A DNA stretch of 64,000 bases, taken from assembly GCF_947499695.1 (NCBI RefSeq), contig NZ_CANMPQ010000002.1, positions 124,001 to 188,000 of the forward strand, written 5' to 3'. This document shows positions 44,270 to 51,345 of this stretch, piece by piece; position 1 is the stretch's first letter, and each line of letters opens with the position of its first letter. The translations under genes were made by a program, and so were the position numbers. The notes beneath the pieces were generated by a model, which saw nothing but the letters and a program-made list of their open reading frames with translations, was not told the origin of the DNA and did no database searches. This DNA is from an uncultured Allomuricauda sp. GTDB taxonomy: Bacteria; Bacteroidota; Bacteroidia; Flavobacteriales; Flavobacteriaceae.

Positions 44270-44647
44270 TTAGAATGGAAGATCGTCATGATCCTCTTCA
44301 TTGAGGTCATCAGCTGGCTCAAAAGCTTCAACCGGAGGCACTGGGGGCATATTTTCAGTGCTTTGGGCAGCTTCCAAATTTTCAACTCGCCATCCTTGAA
44401 TAGAGTTAAAGTACTTGGTCTCTCCCTGTGGATTAACCCATTCACGTCCTCTTAAATTGATACTCACCTTAACCATTTGACCAACGGCATAGGAGTTCAG
44501 CAAATCGCATTTATCCTGTACAAATTCCACTAAAATATGCTGAGGGTATTGCTCTTCTGTTGTAACTACCAATTCTCTCTTTCTGAAACCATTATTACCA
44601 TAAGTTTTGGTTTCATCAATCATTTTAATTCTTCCCTGAACTTCCAT
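44270..44647 (-). CDS. DUF3127 domain protein
   Basis: 125 aa. The first 95 residues form an OB-fold-like module (EVQGRIKMIDETKTYGNNGF, RKRELVVTTEEQYPQHILVE, GREWVNPQGETKYFNSIQGW), the signature of DUF3127, and the tail is acidic (DDLNEEDHDDLPF) like that of single-stranded-DNA-binding proteins. Nucleic-acid binding is suspected on this resemblance, not shown. It probably leads a transcript with atoE. Confidence 0.85.
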   Translation of the reverse strand: MEVQGRIKMIDETKTYGNNGFRKRELVVTTEEQYPQHILVEFVQDKCDLLNSYAVGQMVKVSINLRGREWVNPQGETKYFNSIQGWRVENLEAAQSTENMPPVPPVEAFEPADDLNEEDHDDLPF

Positions 44648-44744
44648 GTATTTAACTTTTCAATAAACCCCAAATGTACATAAAATGACTACCTCTAGTA
44701 AAATATGATATCAATAACTATCAACAAATTTTTAGTTTTTCCGT

Positions 44745-44752
44745 TATCTTTA
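44745..44752 (+). promoter_or_regulatory. -7-like box of the orphan histidine kinase gene
   Basis: TATCTTTA ends 18 bp before the ATG at 44771, the same octamer as before the Lrp and tag genes. The in-frame ATG at 44705 lies upstream of it and so is unlikely to be the start. Confidence 0.4.
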
Positions 44753-44770
44753 AAATCAATTGGACCAAAA

Positions 44771-45919
44771 ATGAATTTCAACCCCAAAAAGAAAGCTTCC
44801 AATATCATATTGCTGATTTCCGCTTTTGTTATTGTAAGCCTTATACTTTGGAACACCAACAGCTTTTTTAAGAAGTTTAAGGAAGAAGAACGTCTTAAAA
44901 TGGAGATTTGGGCTACAGCCCAGTTGGAACTTATCCAGTCTTCGGTAGACCAAGAATTGGGAAATCTTACCTTAAAGGTAATGGGCAACAATACTTCTAC
45001 CCCAATGATTTTGGTCAATGAGGAAGGAACCATCAAAACTCATAATATCCCTCTTGAAAAAGCTTCAGATAGTGCTTATATCCAGAAAAAGATACGGCAG
45101 TTTTCAAGTGAAAATGAGCCTATTCATATTATTCAAGAAGACGAGCTTTTAGAGACGCTCTATTACGGCAATTCGGAGGTGCTTAACAAATTGAAATATT
45201 ACCCCTTGGCTCTATTGCTCATTATTTGTCTTTTTGGAGCGGTTATTTTCTTCTTTTTTCGAATCAACAAAGCATCGGAGCAAAATAAATTGTGGGCGGG
45301 AATGGCCAAGGAAACGGCCCATCAAATTGGTACTCCATTGACTTCACTTTTGGGGTGGAACGAGTTATTGAGGGCCGAAAACATAAATCAGGACATTACC
45401 AAAGAGATTGAAAAGGACATTATACGGCTGCAAACCATTACGGAACGCTTTTCTAAAATTGGTTCTATTCCAAATCTTGAAGAATATGATATTGTTGCCG
45501 AGACCGAAAAAGCATATGAATATTTAAAGCGAAGGAGTTCGAAGTTGGTGCATTTTTCATTCAGTTCAGATATAGACCAACTCCCTGTGCTCCTCAACCC
45601 CCCACTTTACAATTGGAGTATTGAGAATTTGGTCAAAAATGGCATTGATGCCATGAAGGGCAAAGGAAATATTGCCATACAAATCGAAAAGAAAGGACAG
45701 AGCGTTAATATTCTGGTCTCTGATACAGGTCGCGGTATCCCTAAAAGTGATTTTCAGAGTATTTTCAATCCCGGTGTAACCACTAAAAAAAGGGGTTGGG
45801 GGCTTGGACTTTCACTTGTTAAAAGAATAGTTGAAGAGTATCACAAAGGAAAAATTAAAGTACTTTCGTCAAGTAAAGAAGGAACAATCATGCAAATTTC
45901 CTTGAAAGCAAACGTGTAA
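44771..45919 (+). CDS. orphan membrane sensor histidine kinase
   Basis: 382 aa. Two transmembrane helices (residues about 10-28 and 150-172) flank a short periplasmic domain. No HAMP domain is seen. The phospho-accepting His is in KETAHQIGTPLTSLLGW, and the ATPase boxes are IENLVKNGIDAMKG (N), LVSDTGRGIP (G1) and GWGLGLSLVKRIVEEY (G2). The signal is unknown and no response regulator lies next to it. The next gene, 4 bp downstream, encodes a zinc-ribbon membrane protein, so the two are probably made together. Confidence 0.92.
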   Translation: MNFNPKKKASNIILLISAFVIVSLILWNTNSFFKKFKEEERLKMEIWATAQLELIQSSVDQELGNLTLKVMGNNTSTPMILVNEEGTIKTHNIPLEKASDSAYIQKKIRQFSSENEPIHIIQEDELLETLYYGNSEVLNKLKYYPLALLLIICLFGAVIFFFFRINKASEQNKLWAGMAKETAHQIGTPLTSLLGWNELLRAENINQDITKEIEKDIIRLQTITERFSKIGSIPNLEEYDIVAETEKAYEYLKRRSSKLVHFSFSSDIDQLPVLLNPPLYNWSIENLVKNGIDAMKGKGNIAIQIEKKGQSVNILVSDTGRGIPKSDFQSIFNPGVTTKKRGWGLGLSLVKRIVEEYHKGKIKVLSSSKEGTIMQISLKANV

Positions 45920-45923
45920 GGTT

Positions 45924-46274
45924 ATGGCTAAGGAAAAAAATATTGCAATCAAAGAAGCAGAGATTACCAATAATTGTCCTGAATGTTTTAACCAGGACTT
46001 AAAACTCTCTTTTTACCAAAAACATACCTACAATCCATTTTTTCATAGGACTACGAACGAGGTTATCCATGAAATAAAATGCCGAAAGTGTTATTCCGTC
46101 ATTTATCCCGTGAATTGGACTCCGGATATTGAAAGGGTATTTGATTATTATAATAAGCTGGTGACTCCAGACAAACCGTCGGTACGATTTACCACTTTGT
46201 TTTTTGTGCTATTGCTTGTCTTTATAGCAGCGATAGGAGCATTCATCTACCTATACCTTGAAGGCCTTATTTAA
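45924..46274 (+). CDS. zinc-ribbon protein with C-terminal membrane anchor
   Basis: 116 aa. Two CxxC pairs (NNCPECFN near residue 18 and IKCRKCYSV near 53) would bind one zinc, and a C-terminal helix (TLFFVLLLVFIAAIGAFIYLY) anchors it in the membrane. I do not recognise a named family. It is translationally close to the orphan kinase and overlaps the convergent HIT gene by 8 bp. Confidence 0.7.
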   Translation: MAKEKNIAIKEAEITNNCPECFNQDLKLSFYQKHTYNPFFHRTTNEVIHEIKCRKCYSVIYPVNWTPDIERVFDYYNKLVTPDKPSVRFTTLFFVLLLVFIAAIGAFIYLYLEGLI

Positions 46275-46659
46275 GAAAGTTTCTGATTTTTTCAGCCGTT
46301 TCTTCGAATTCTTCTGGGCTTAGTTTTTCCTTATGCTGAAACGTGGCATTTTTCATACTGTTCAGCGGTATCAGATGCACATGCACATGTGGTACTTCAA
46401 GCCCTATAACGGACATTCCCACTCGATTACAAGGTATTGCCGACTCAATAGCTTTACCGACATTTCTTGAGAAAGCCATCAATTTTGCGTAAGAAGCTTC
46501 ATCCAAATCCATTATTTTGTCCACTTCATTCTTGGGTACACAAAGCGTATGTCCTTTTGCATTTGGATTTATGTCCAGAAACGCAAAGTTATCTTCATCT
46601 TCGGCAATTTTGTAACATGGAATTTCTCCATTAATGATTTTGGTGAATATACTTGACAT
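46267..46659 (-). CDS. HIT family nucleotide hydrolase
   Basis: 130 aa. The histidine triad is HVHVHLIPL (VPHVHVHLI), preceded by the HIT core IFTKIINGEIPCYKIAED and AFLDINPNAKGHTLCVPK. HINT-type enzymes hydrolyse nucleoside phosphoramidates such as AMP-lysine; the natural substrate is unknown. It lies 3' of greA on the same strand, with a terminator between them. Confidence 0.93.
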   Translation of the reverse strand: MSSIFTKIINGEIPCYKIAEDEDNFAFLDINPNAKGHTLCVPKNEVDKIMDLDEASYAKLMAFSRNVGKAIESAIPCNRVGMSVIGLEVPHVHVHLIPLNSMKNATFQHKEKLSPEEFEETAEKIRNFLK

Positions 46660-46691
46660 GTGGACGTGAGTTGGTTTGGTTCTAATAAAAA

Positions 46692-46713
46692 AATCCCGTC
46701 GAGTGACGGGATT
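46692..46713 (-). terminator. greA terminator
   Basis: AATCCCGTC-GAGT-GACGGGATT is a perfect 9-bp stem with a 4-base loop, followed on the minus strand by seven T. It lies 23 bp beyond the greA stop and 33 bp before the HIT start. Confidence 0.88.
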
Positions 46714-46735
46714 AAATATAAGAATTTTACGAACT

Positions 46736-47212
46736 CTATTCTCTTGTAATTTCCAAAACGTCGAACTTTAACGTTCCATTGGGCACTTGAATTTCAGCAA
46801 CATCACCCACGGATTTCCCTAATAGCCCCTTACCTATTGGAGAAGTTACGGAAATTTTACCCGACTTTAGATTAGCTTCACTTTCTGCGACCAAGGTATA
46901 TTTCATTTCCATACCGTTGGCTTGGTTTTTCAACTTGACGGTGGATAACACCAATACCTTTGAAGTGTCTAACTGGGATTCATCAATCAACCTAGCGTTT
47001 GCCAAAGTTTCTTCCAACTTGGATATTTTCAGTTCTAAAAGCCCTTGCGCTTCTTTAGCTGCATCGTATTCTGCGTTTTCTGACAAATCTCCTTTATCCC
47101 TGGCCTCGGCAATAGCCTGAGAAGCTTTGGGACGCTCCACATCTTTTAATTGGTTCAATTCTTCTCTAAGGTTTTTTAATCCTTCTTCCGTATAGTAAGA
47201 TACCTTGCTCAT
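46736..47212 (-). CDS. greA: transcription elongation factor GreA
   Basis: 158 aa from the ATG at 47212 (MSKVSYYTEEGLKNLREELN), the family start; ten more in-frame codons upstream are not conserved-looking. The N-terminal coiled coil carries the acidic tip GDLSENAEYDAAKE that reaches the RNA polymerase active site and stimulates transcript cleavage, and the C-terminal FKBP-like domain ends in ISVTSPIGKGLLGKSVGD. The 5' leader contains two terminator-like hairpins behind a consensus promoter, suggesting attenuation. Confidence 0.96.
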   Translation of the reverse strand: MSKVSYYTEEGLKNLREELNQLKDVERPKASQAIAEARDKGDLSENAEYDAAKEAQGLLELKISKLEETLANARLIDESQLDTSKVLVLSTVKLKNQANGMEMKYTLVAESEANLKSGKISVTSPIGKGLLGKSVGDVAEIQVPNGTLKFDVLEITRE

Positions 47213-47238
47213 ATCGTCATATTTAAATACAAAAAAGA

Positions 47239-47338
47239 ACATTCAAGAAAAACCAAAGGTTTTTCCAATGTACTTTTTTTCAAATAGAAAAAATCCTCAA
47301 CTACCACTATGCCCGGCATAGTTTTTTTGCGAGGATTT
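47239..47338 (-). promoter_or_regulatory. greA leader with two terminator-like hairpins
   Basis: On the minus strand the leader reads through hairpin 1 (AAATCCTC / GAGGATTT, 47338-47291, with an inner CTATGCC / GGCATAG stem), followed by TTTTC. Hairpin 2 follows (ACATT...GAAAAACC / GGTTTTTC...AATGT, 47271-47239), with CTTTTTTG behind it, 27 nt before the ATG. Both look like intrinsic terminators inside the greA 5' untranslated region. Hairpin 1 plus seven T is also terminator-like on the plus strand. Confidence 0.65.
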
Positions 47339-47342
47339 AACG

Positions 47343-47350
47343 CAAATATA
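47343..47350 (-). promoter_or_regulatory. greA -7 promoter box
   Basis: TATATTTG on the minus strand is a perfect TAnnTTTG box. Transcription would begin about seven bases downstream, at the 5' foot of leader hairpin 1 (47338), which fits a leader RNA that starts with the hairpin. Confidence 0.6.
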
Positions 47351-47398
47351 GACAATTTTTACTCAAATTTGTTGTTCTAAAGCTTTCAAATTCAAACT

Positions 47399-47836
47399 AT
47401 GACGCGCCTCACAGGGTTTATTTTATTATTATTTTTAATGGCATGCTCTTCGGACAGCACCAATCGCAATCCCTTTCTTCAGGAGGTGAATTTTAGGTTT
47501 GAACTCAACATGAATCTGCCACTATACAACAATTTAAATACAATTGGAAACCCGGTTTATGTCGGAAATACAGGTGTGGGTACGCGAGGTATTTTTGTGA
47601 TGAGATCCAGTTTGGATTCTTTTTTTGCCTTTGAGGCCAGTTGTCCAAACCACGCTCCAAACAATTGTTCTACCATGACAATAGATGGACAAAATGTGGT
47701 TTGTTCTTGTGAAGACTTTACGTACAGTCTTTTTACCGGCCAACAACTCAATAGGCCAGATGATGGTAACCGCTATTATGATCTCCTTTTTTATAGGGCA
47801 ACCCAGAGTGGCAATATTATTACCGTCTTCAACTGA
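47399..47836 (+). CDS. Rieske-like lipoprotein with altered cluster ligands
   Basis: 145 aa. A lipobox (LLFLMAC, Cys16) marks a lipoprotein. The rest matches the Rieske fold around the cluster loops, but the ligand pairs are off: CPNHAPNNC replaces C-x-H and CSCED replaces C-x-x-H. Only one His in the first loop remains, so it may hold no [2Fe-2S] cluster. Function unknown; relatives in Flavobacteriia are called Rieske domain or hypothetical proteins. It lies 6 bp before the convergent oxidoreductase gene. Confidence 0.7.
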   Translation: MTRLTGFILLLFLMACSSDSTNRNPFLQEVNFRFELNMNLPLYNNLNTIGNPVYVGNTGVGTRGIFVMRSSLDSFFAFEASCPNHAPNNCSTMTIDGQNVVCSCEDFTYSLFTGQQLNRPDDGNRYYDLLFYRATQSGNIITVFN

Positions 47837-47842
47837 TTTCCC

Positions 47843-48841
47843 CTAATTAGTTTTAAGAATACAATCCATTACCCAACTGGTATGCAAACCCGATATTCCT
47901 TGAGATGGATGTGCTGCTTTTCCTAATAAATGCTTTTGGATGTTTTCTACATGAAATTGTTGAATGTGTTCCGGATTAGGAATAGTCAAAGTCTGAAATC
48001 CCTCTCTGTTTTCAAGTTCAACAGGAGCTTCGTCCAGTACCGAAAAGGTTATTTTACCTTTTGAACCTAGGATTTCTACTTTATCGACACGATGGAAGGT
48101 TCCAAAATTCCAATTTCCCTCACCGGTGACTCCGTTTTCATGGATCCAGGATGCAGTAACCGCATCATATGCAGAATACAGGTTTTGTTGATTTGTGGCT
48201 AGACCATTAGCCCTTTTAATATCGCCCAACAAGTATGTAAAAAGGTCCAAACCATGACTTGCCAAATCATCAAAATAACCACCAGGAGCAATTTCCTTAT
48301 CCGTTCTCCAGTTGTACTGCTTACTTAAATCTATGTCGCTTGGCGGTTTGGTTTTTTGCCAATGGATATGTCTGACCGCTCCTATTTCCCCTTCATCCAA
48401 CCATTCCTTTATCTTATTGAATCTTGGCAGGGACCTCCGGTAATAGGCAATAAAAAGGGGTAGTTCTTTCGCTTTGAAAGTCTCGTAAACTTCTAAACTG
48501 TCTTGAAAGTTAGAGGTCATTGGCTTTTCTATGCAACAAGGTTTACCAGCTTTGGCGACCAGCAACGCATAAAATTTGTGCGAATCAGGAGGTGTAGCAA
48601 TATAGATGGCATCTATTTCCGGATTTTCGATAATGTCCATTGCATTGACAGTCCAATTGGGAATTTTATGCCTTTGAGCATAATCTTTAGCCTTCTCTGC
48701 ATCTCTTCGCATGACCATGGCTACTTCAAACCCTTCTGTCATTTGATATGCCGGAACGCTTTTTTTCTCAGCAACACTTCCGCAGCCAATGACACCCCAG
48801 CGAATTGGGGTCTTATCAAAAAAATCGAGGGATTCTGCCAT
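47843..48841 (-). CDS. Gfo/Idh/MocA family oxidoreductase
   Basis: 332 aa. The N-terminal Rossmann fold has GVIGCGSVAEKKSVPAYQ and the family signature lysine in CCIEKPMTS (EKP); the C-terminal domain has GGYFDDLASHGLDLFTYLLG, with the His used in catalysis. Members oxidise or reduce sugars and cyclitols with NAD(P). The substrate is not evident. The gene lies 43 bp downstream of the thiamine-type TonB receptor gene, so it may be read from the TPP-riboswitch promoter. Confidence 0.92.
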   Translation of the reverse strand: MAESLDFFDKTPIRWGVIGCGSVAEKKSVPAYQMTEGFEVAMVMRRDAEKAKDYAQRHKIPNWTVNAMDIIENPEIDAIYIATPPDSHKFYALLVAKAGKPCCIEKPMTSNFQDSLEVYETFKAKELPLFIAYYRRSLPRFNKIKEWLDEGEIGAVRHIHWQKTKPPSDIDLSKQYNWRTDKEIAPGGYFDDLASHGLDLFTYLLGDIKRANGLATNQQNLYSAYDAVTASWIHENGVTGEGNWNFGTFHRVDKVEILGSKGKITFSVLDEAPVELENREGFQTLTIPNPEHIQQFHVENIQKHLLGKAAHPSQGISGLHTSWVMDCILKTN

Positions 48842-48884
48842 ATAATAAAAGTACAGAATCCCTCAAAAAGAGATAATTTTTTAT

Positions 48885-51059
48885 CTAAAAATTGATTGTG
48901 GCGCCTAGCAAAAAGTTTATTCCAGCTTGAGGATAAAACCCTGCTCCCTCTACTGTTGTGATAGTTCCTGGGGTTGAAAAGTCATCATCAAAGGTGAAGA
49001 AATACCCATTGGAAACAATATCCTGATCAAAAATGTTATTTATCAAACCGGAGAGTGCAATACTCTTTATAAAAGAGTTGGTTTCGATTACATATTGAAG
49101 ATTAATATCTGTTTGGGAATAGCTTTCCAGTACCGAATTTTCTGAATCAATATTCCCCATATATTGTTTTCCAACAAATTTTGACAGGATAGAAATCTGA
49201 AAATTCTCAGTTGGCAAATATGAAAGGATGTTTCCTGCTACTAGGTTTGGAGAATAGGCAATATTCGTATTACCTAAATTCTGAAGTGTCCCATCTCTTT
49301 GAAAGAAGAAATCCTGATTCCGGTTATCGCTCAGTGCTATATTCGGTCTGATTGCGAACTTATCTCCAAGTTGAATATTGGCATCCAATTCTACTCCCAG
49401 TCTATAACTATCTCCCACATTTGCCCTTAAAGGTGCTCCCACATCGTTTAATTCTCCGGTGAGCACTAGTTGGTCTTTGTAGCTCATGTAATAGGCATTA
49501 GCATTTAACTGAAATGATGGGGAAACGTAGCGCCAACCCAACTCAAAATCGTTCAAACGTTCGGGTTTGGGGTTTCCATTTTCATAATCGTTTCGATTGG
49601 GCTCTCGATTGGCAACGGCATAGGAAAAATAAAAGTTGTTGTTGGGATTTAAATCGAAAGTAACTCCTGCTTTGGGGTTAAAAAAGTTGAAGGTATCATC
49701 CACCAAACCAGTATCCTCTCCATTGGCTTCATACCCTACCCCACGATATTGCAAATCTCCAAAAATTGCCCATTTGTCATCCATTCTGTAGTTGGCTTTT
49801 GCATAAACATTGAAGTCTGTTTTCGTGGAATTGTCATCATAATAGCGATCGCGGATACTACTGTTCGTAGCGAAACGGGCCCAAATCACCTCTCCAAAAT
49901 GATCGCCTTTATAAACGTTGTAACCCCCTCCAAAAATCAAATCAAGGTTCTCTTTTTTGTGGTTAAGTGAGGCAACAACCCCATAGAAATCATTGTCCAA
50001 CCATCTCCTTCTGATTAAATCGGTGGTATCCACTGTTTCTCCGTCGACAGTAATTGGATCAAAGCCATATGTGGCAAAGTCATCATCTTCCCTGAATTGT
50101 TCAAAATACCCTCTTCCCCGCGTATAATGGAAAGCGATATTAGAACTCCAGCCAGCACTAATTGTTTCATTCCAATGTAATTGGAAATGGTCTTGTTTGT
50201 AGTTATCCTCTTCTCTTTCGTAGAATTGGGTATTGCCATTTTCATCGGTATAGATTCCGGCTGGATTGAATGTTCTGTTTGTTCTTAACGTTTCTGCATC
50301 AATCCCAAACCAAGACTGGTAGGTAATCTCATGTCCTCCAAAAAGTAAGGCTTTTACAAGAGTGTTATCGTCTTTGTAAGCTCCTTGAAGAAAATAGCTT
50401 TCCAATTCTGAACTTGCCCGGTCGATGTAACCGTCAGAAGTTACTCGAGACAACCTTCCTGAAACTTCAATCGAATTGTTGAGCAAACCAGTGCTAAATT
50501 TAAGGTTGTTCCTCAGGGTATTAAAACTTCCAACTGAAGAGGAAATTCTAGCATAAGCACTTTCCGAAAAGGCATCGGTCAAAATGTTGAGGCTTGCACC
50601 AAACGCTCCGGCCCCATTAGTGGATGTTCCTACCCCGCGTTGAAGCTGAAGACTTTCCGTCGAGGAAGCAAAATCGGGCATATTCACCCAAAAAGTCCCT
50701 TGTGATTCCGCATCGTTATAAGGGATTCCATTAATTGTGACGTTTACTCTAGTTGCGTCACTACCTCGTACACGAATTCCCGTATACCCAATTCCGGCTC
50801 CGGCATCAGACGTGGTTACTATGGCAGGCAAGAAATTCATAAGAACAGGAATGTCCTGACCTAAATTTCTTGGAGCAATTTCATCTTTGTCCAAATCTGA
50901 AAAAGTAATTGGGAATTCTTTTGTCACTCGAATTGCTTGAACCAGTACCTCGTCCAGCACAATTTTTTTCCCTTCAAGTGAATCTGTCGGTGATTGTTGG
51001 GCACTACCGACCAGTACCAGCCCTAAAAGAGCCATTGTTGTGAATAAAAATGTCTTCAT
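48885..51059 (-). CDS. TonB-dependent receptor, probably for thiamine
   Basis: 724 aa: signal peptide (FLFTTMALLGLVLVGSAQ), plug domain (TGIRVRGSDATRVNVTINGI, GVGTSTNGAGAFGASLNI) and a 22-strand barrel ending in an aromatic strand (GINFLLGATINF). No carboxypeptidase-regulatory domain. Such receptors import large or scarce ligands over the outer membrane with TonB energy. A TPP riboswitch in the leader indicates thiamine or a precursor as ligand, as described for TPP-regulated outer-membrane receptors in Bacteroidetes. Confidence 0.92.
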   Translation of the reverse strand: MKTFLFTTMALLGLVLVGSAQQSPTDSLEGKKIVLDEVLVQAIRVTKEFPITFSDLDKDEIAPRNLGQDIPVLMNFLPAIVTTSDAGAGIGYTGIRVRGSDATRVNVTINGIPYNDAESQGTFWVNMPDFASSTESLQLQRGVGTSTNGAGAFGASLNILTDAFSESAYARISSSVGSFNTLRNNLKFSTGLLNNSIEVSGRLSRVTSDGYIDRASSELESYFLQGAYKDDNTLVKALLFGGHEITYQSWFGIDAETLRTNRTFNPAGIYTDENGNTQFYEREEDNYKQDHFQLHWNETISAGWSSNIAFHYTRGRGYFEQFREDDDFATYGFDPITVDGETVDTTDLIRRRWLDNDFYGVVASLNHKKENLDLIFGGGYNVYKGDHFGEVIWARFATNSSIRDRYYDDNSTKTDFNVYAKANYRMDDKWAIFGDLQYRGVGYEANGEDTGLVDDTFNFFNPKAGVTFDLNPNNNFYFSYAVANREPNRNDYENGNPKPERLNDFELGWRYVSPSFQLNANAYYMSYKDQLVLTGELNDVGAPLRANVGDSYRLGVELDANIQLGDKFAIRPNIALSDNRNQDFFFQRDGTLQNLGNTNIAYSPNLVAGNILSYLPTENFQISILSKFVGKQYMGNIDSENSVLESYSQTDINLQYVIETNSFIKSIALSGLINNIFDQDIVSNGYFFTFDDDFSTPGTITTVEGAGFYPQAGINFLLGATINF

Positions 51060-51149
51060 CCGTAAAAATGTTACGAATAAAAGGGGTTATTATTCTGATT
51101 AATAAATTGATTTTGTTTCAAAAGAAACATTGAAATTCCAAGATGCGCC

Positions 51150-51236
51150 TTGCGCATTCCCTTGGCGGCATTACCCGCCCAGGTTCATTGGGTATAATCT
51201 CAGCCCTTAAATAAAAGCACCCCTTTGAGATGCCGC
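51150..51236 (-). ncRNA. TPP riboswitch (THI element)
   Basis: Minus-strand leader of the TonB receptor gene. In order it contains GGGGTGC (51223-51217), GGCTGAGATTATACCC, GAACCTGGGC, GGGTAATGCCGCC and AAGGGAA (51164-51158), the conserved THI-box blocks. It binds thiamine pyrophosphate and would switch off the receptor when thiamine is plentiful. The hairpin ATGCGC-AAG-GCGCAT directly downstream (about 51156-51142) could be part of the expression platform. No poly-T terminator was seen, so translational control is plausible. Confidence 0.92.
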
Positions 51237-51243
51237 AAATGTA
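51236..51243 (-). promoter_or_regulatory. promoter of the TPP-riboswitch transcript
   Basis: TACATTTG on the minus strand matches TAnnTTTG and lies just upstream of the riboswitch, so the transcript would start close to the P1 stem. A TTTTTTG about 24 bp further up is a possible -33 element with a slightly long spacer. Confidence 0.5.
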
Positions 51244-51345
51244 ATACCTGAGAATTAGTTTTCATAACAAAAAACATCATAATTAACATTAGGTAAGCAC
51301 TTTTTGCCCTGCATTGCTACGTATATATTTCAGAAACACTTTTTT

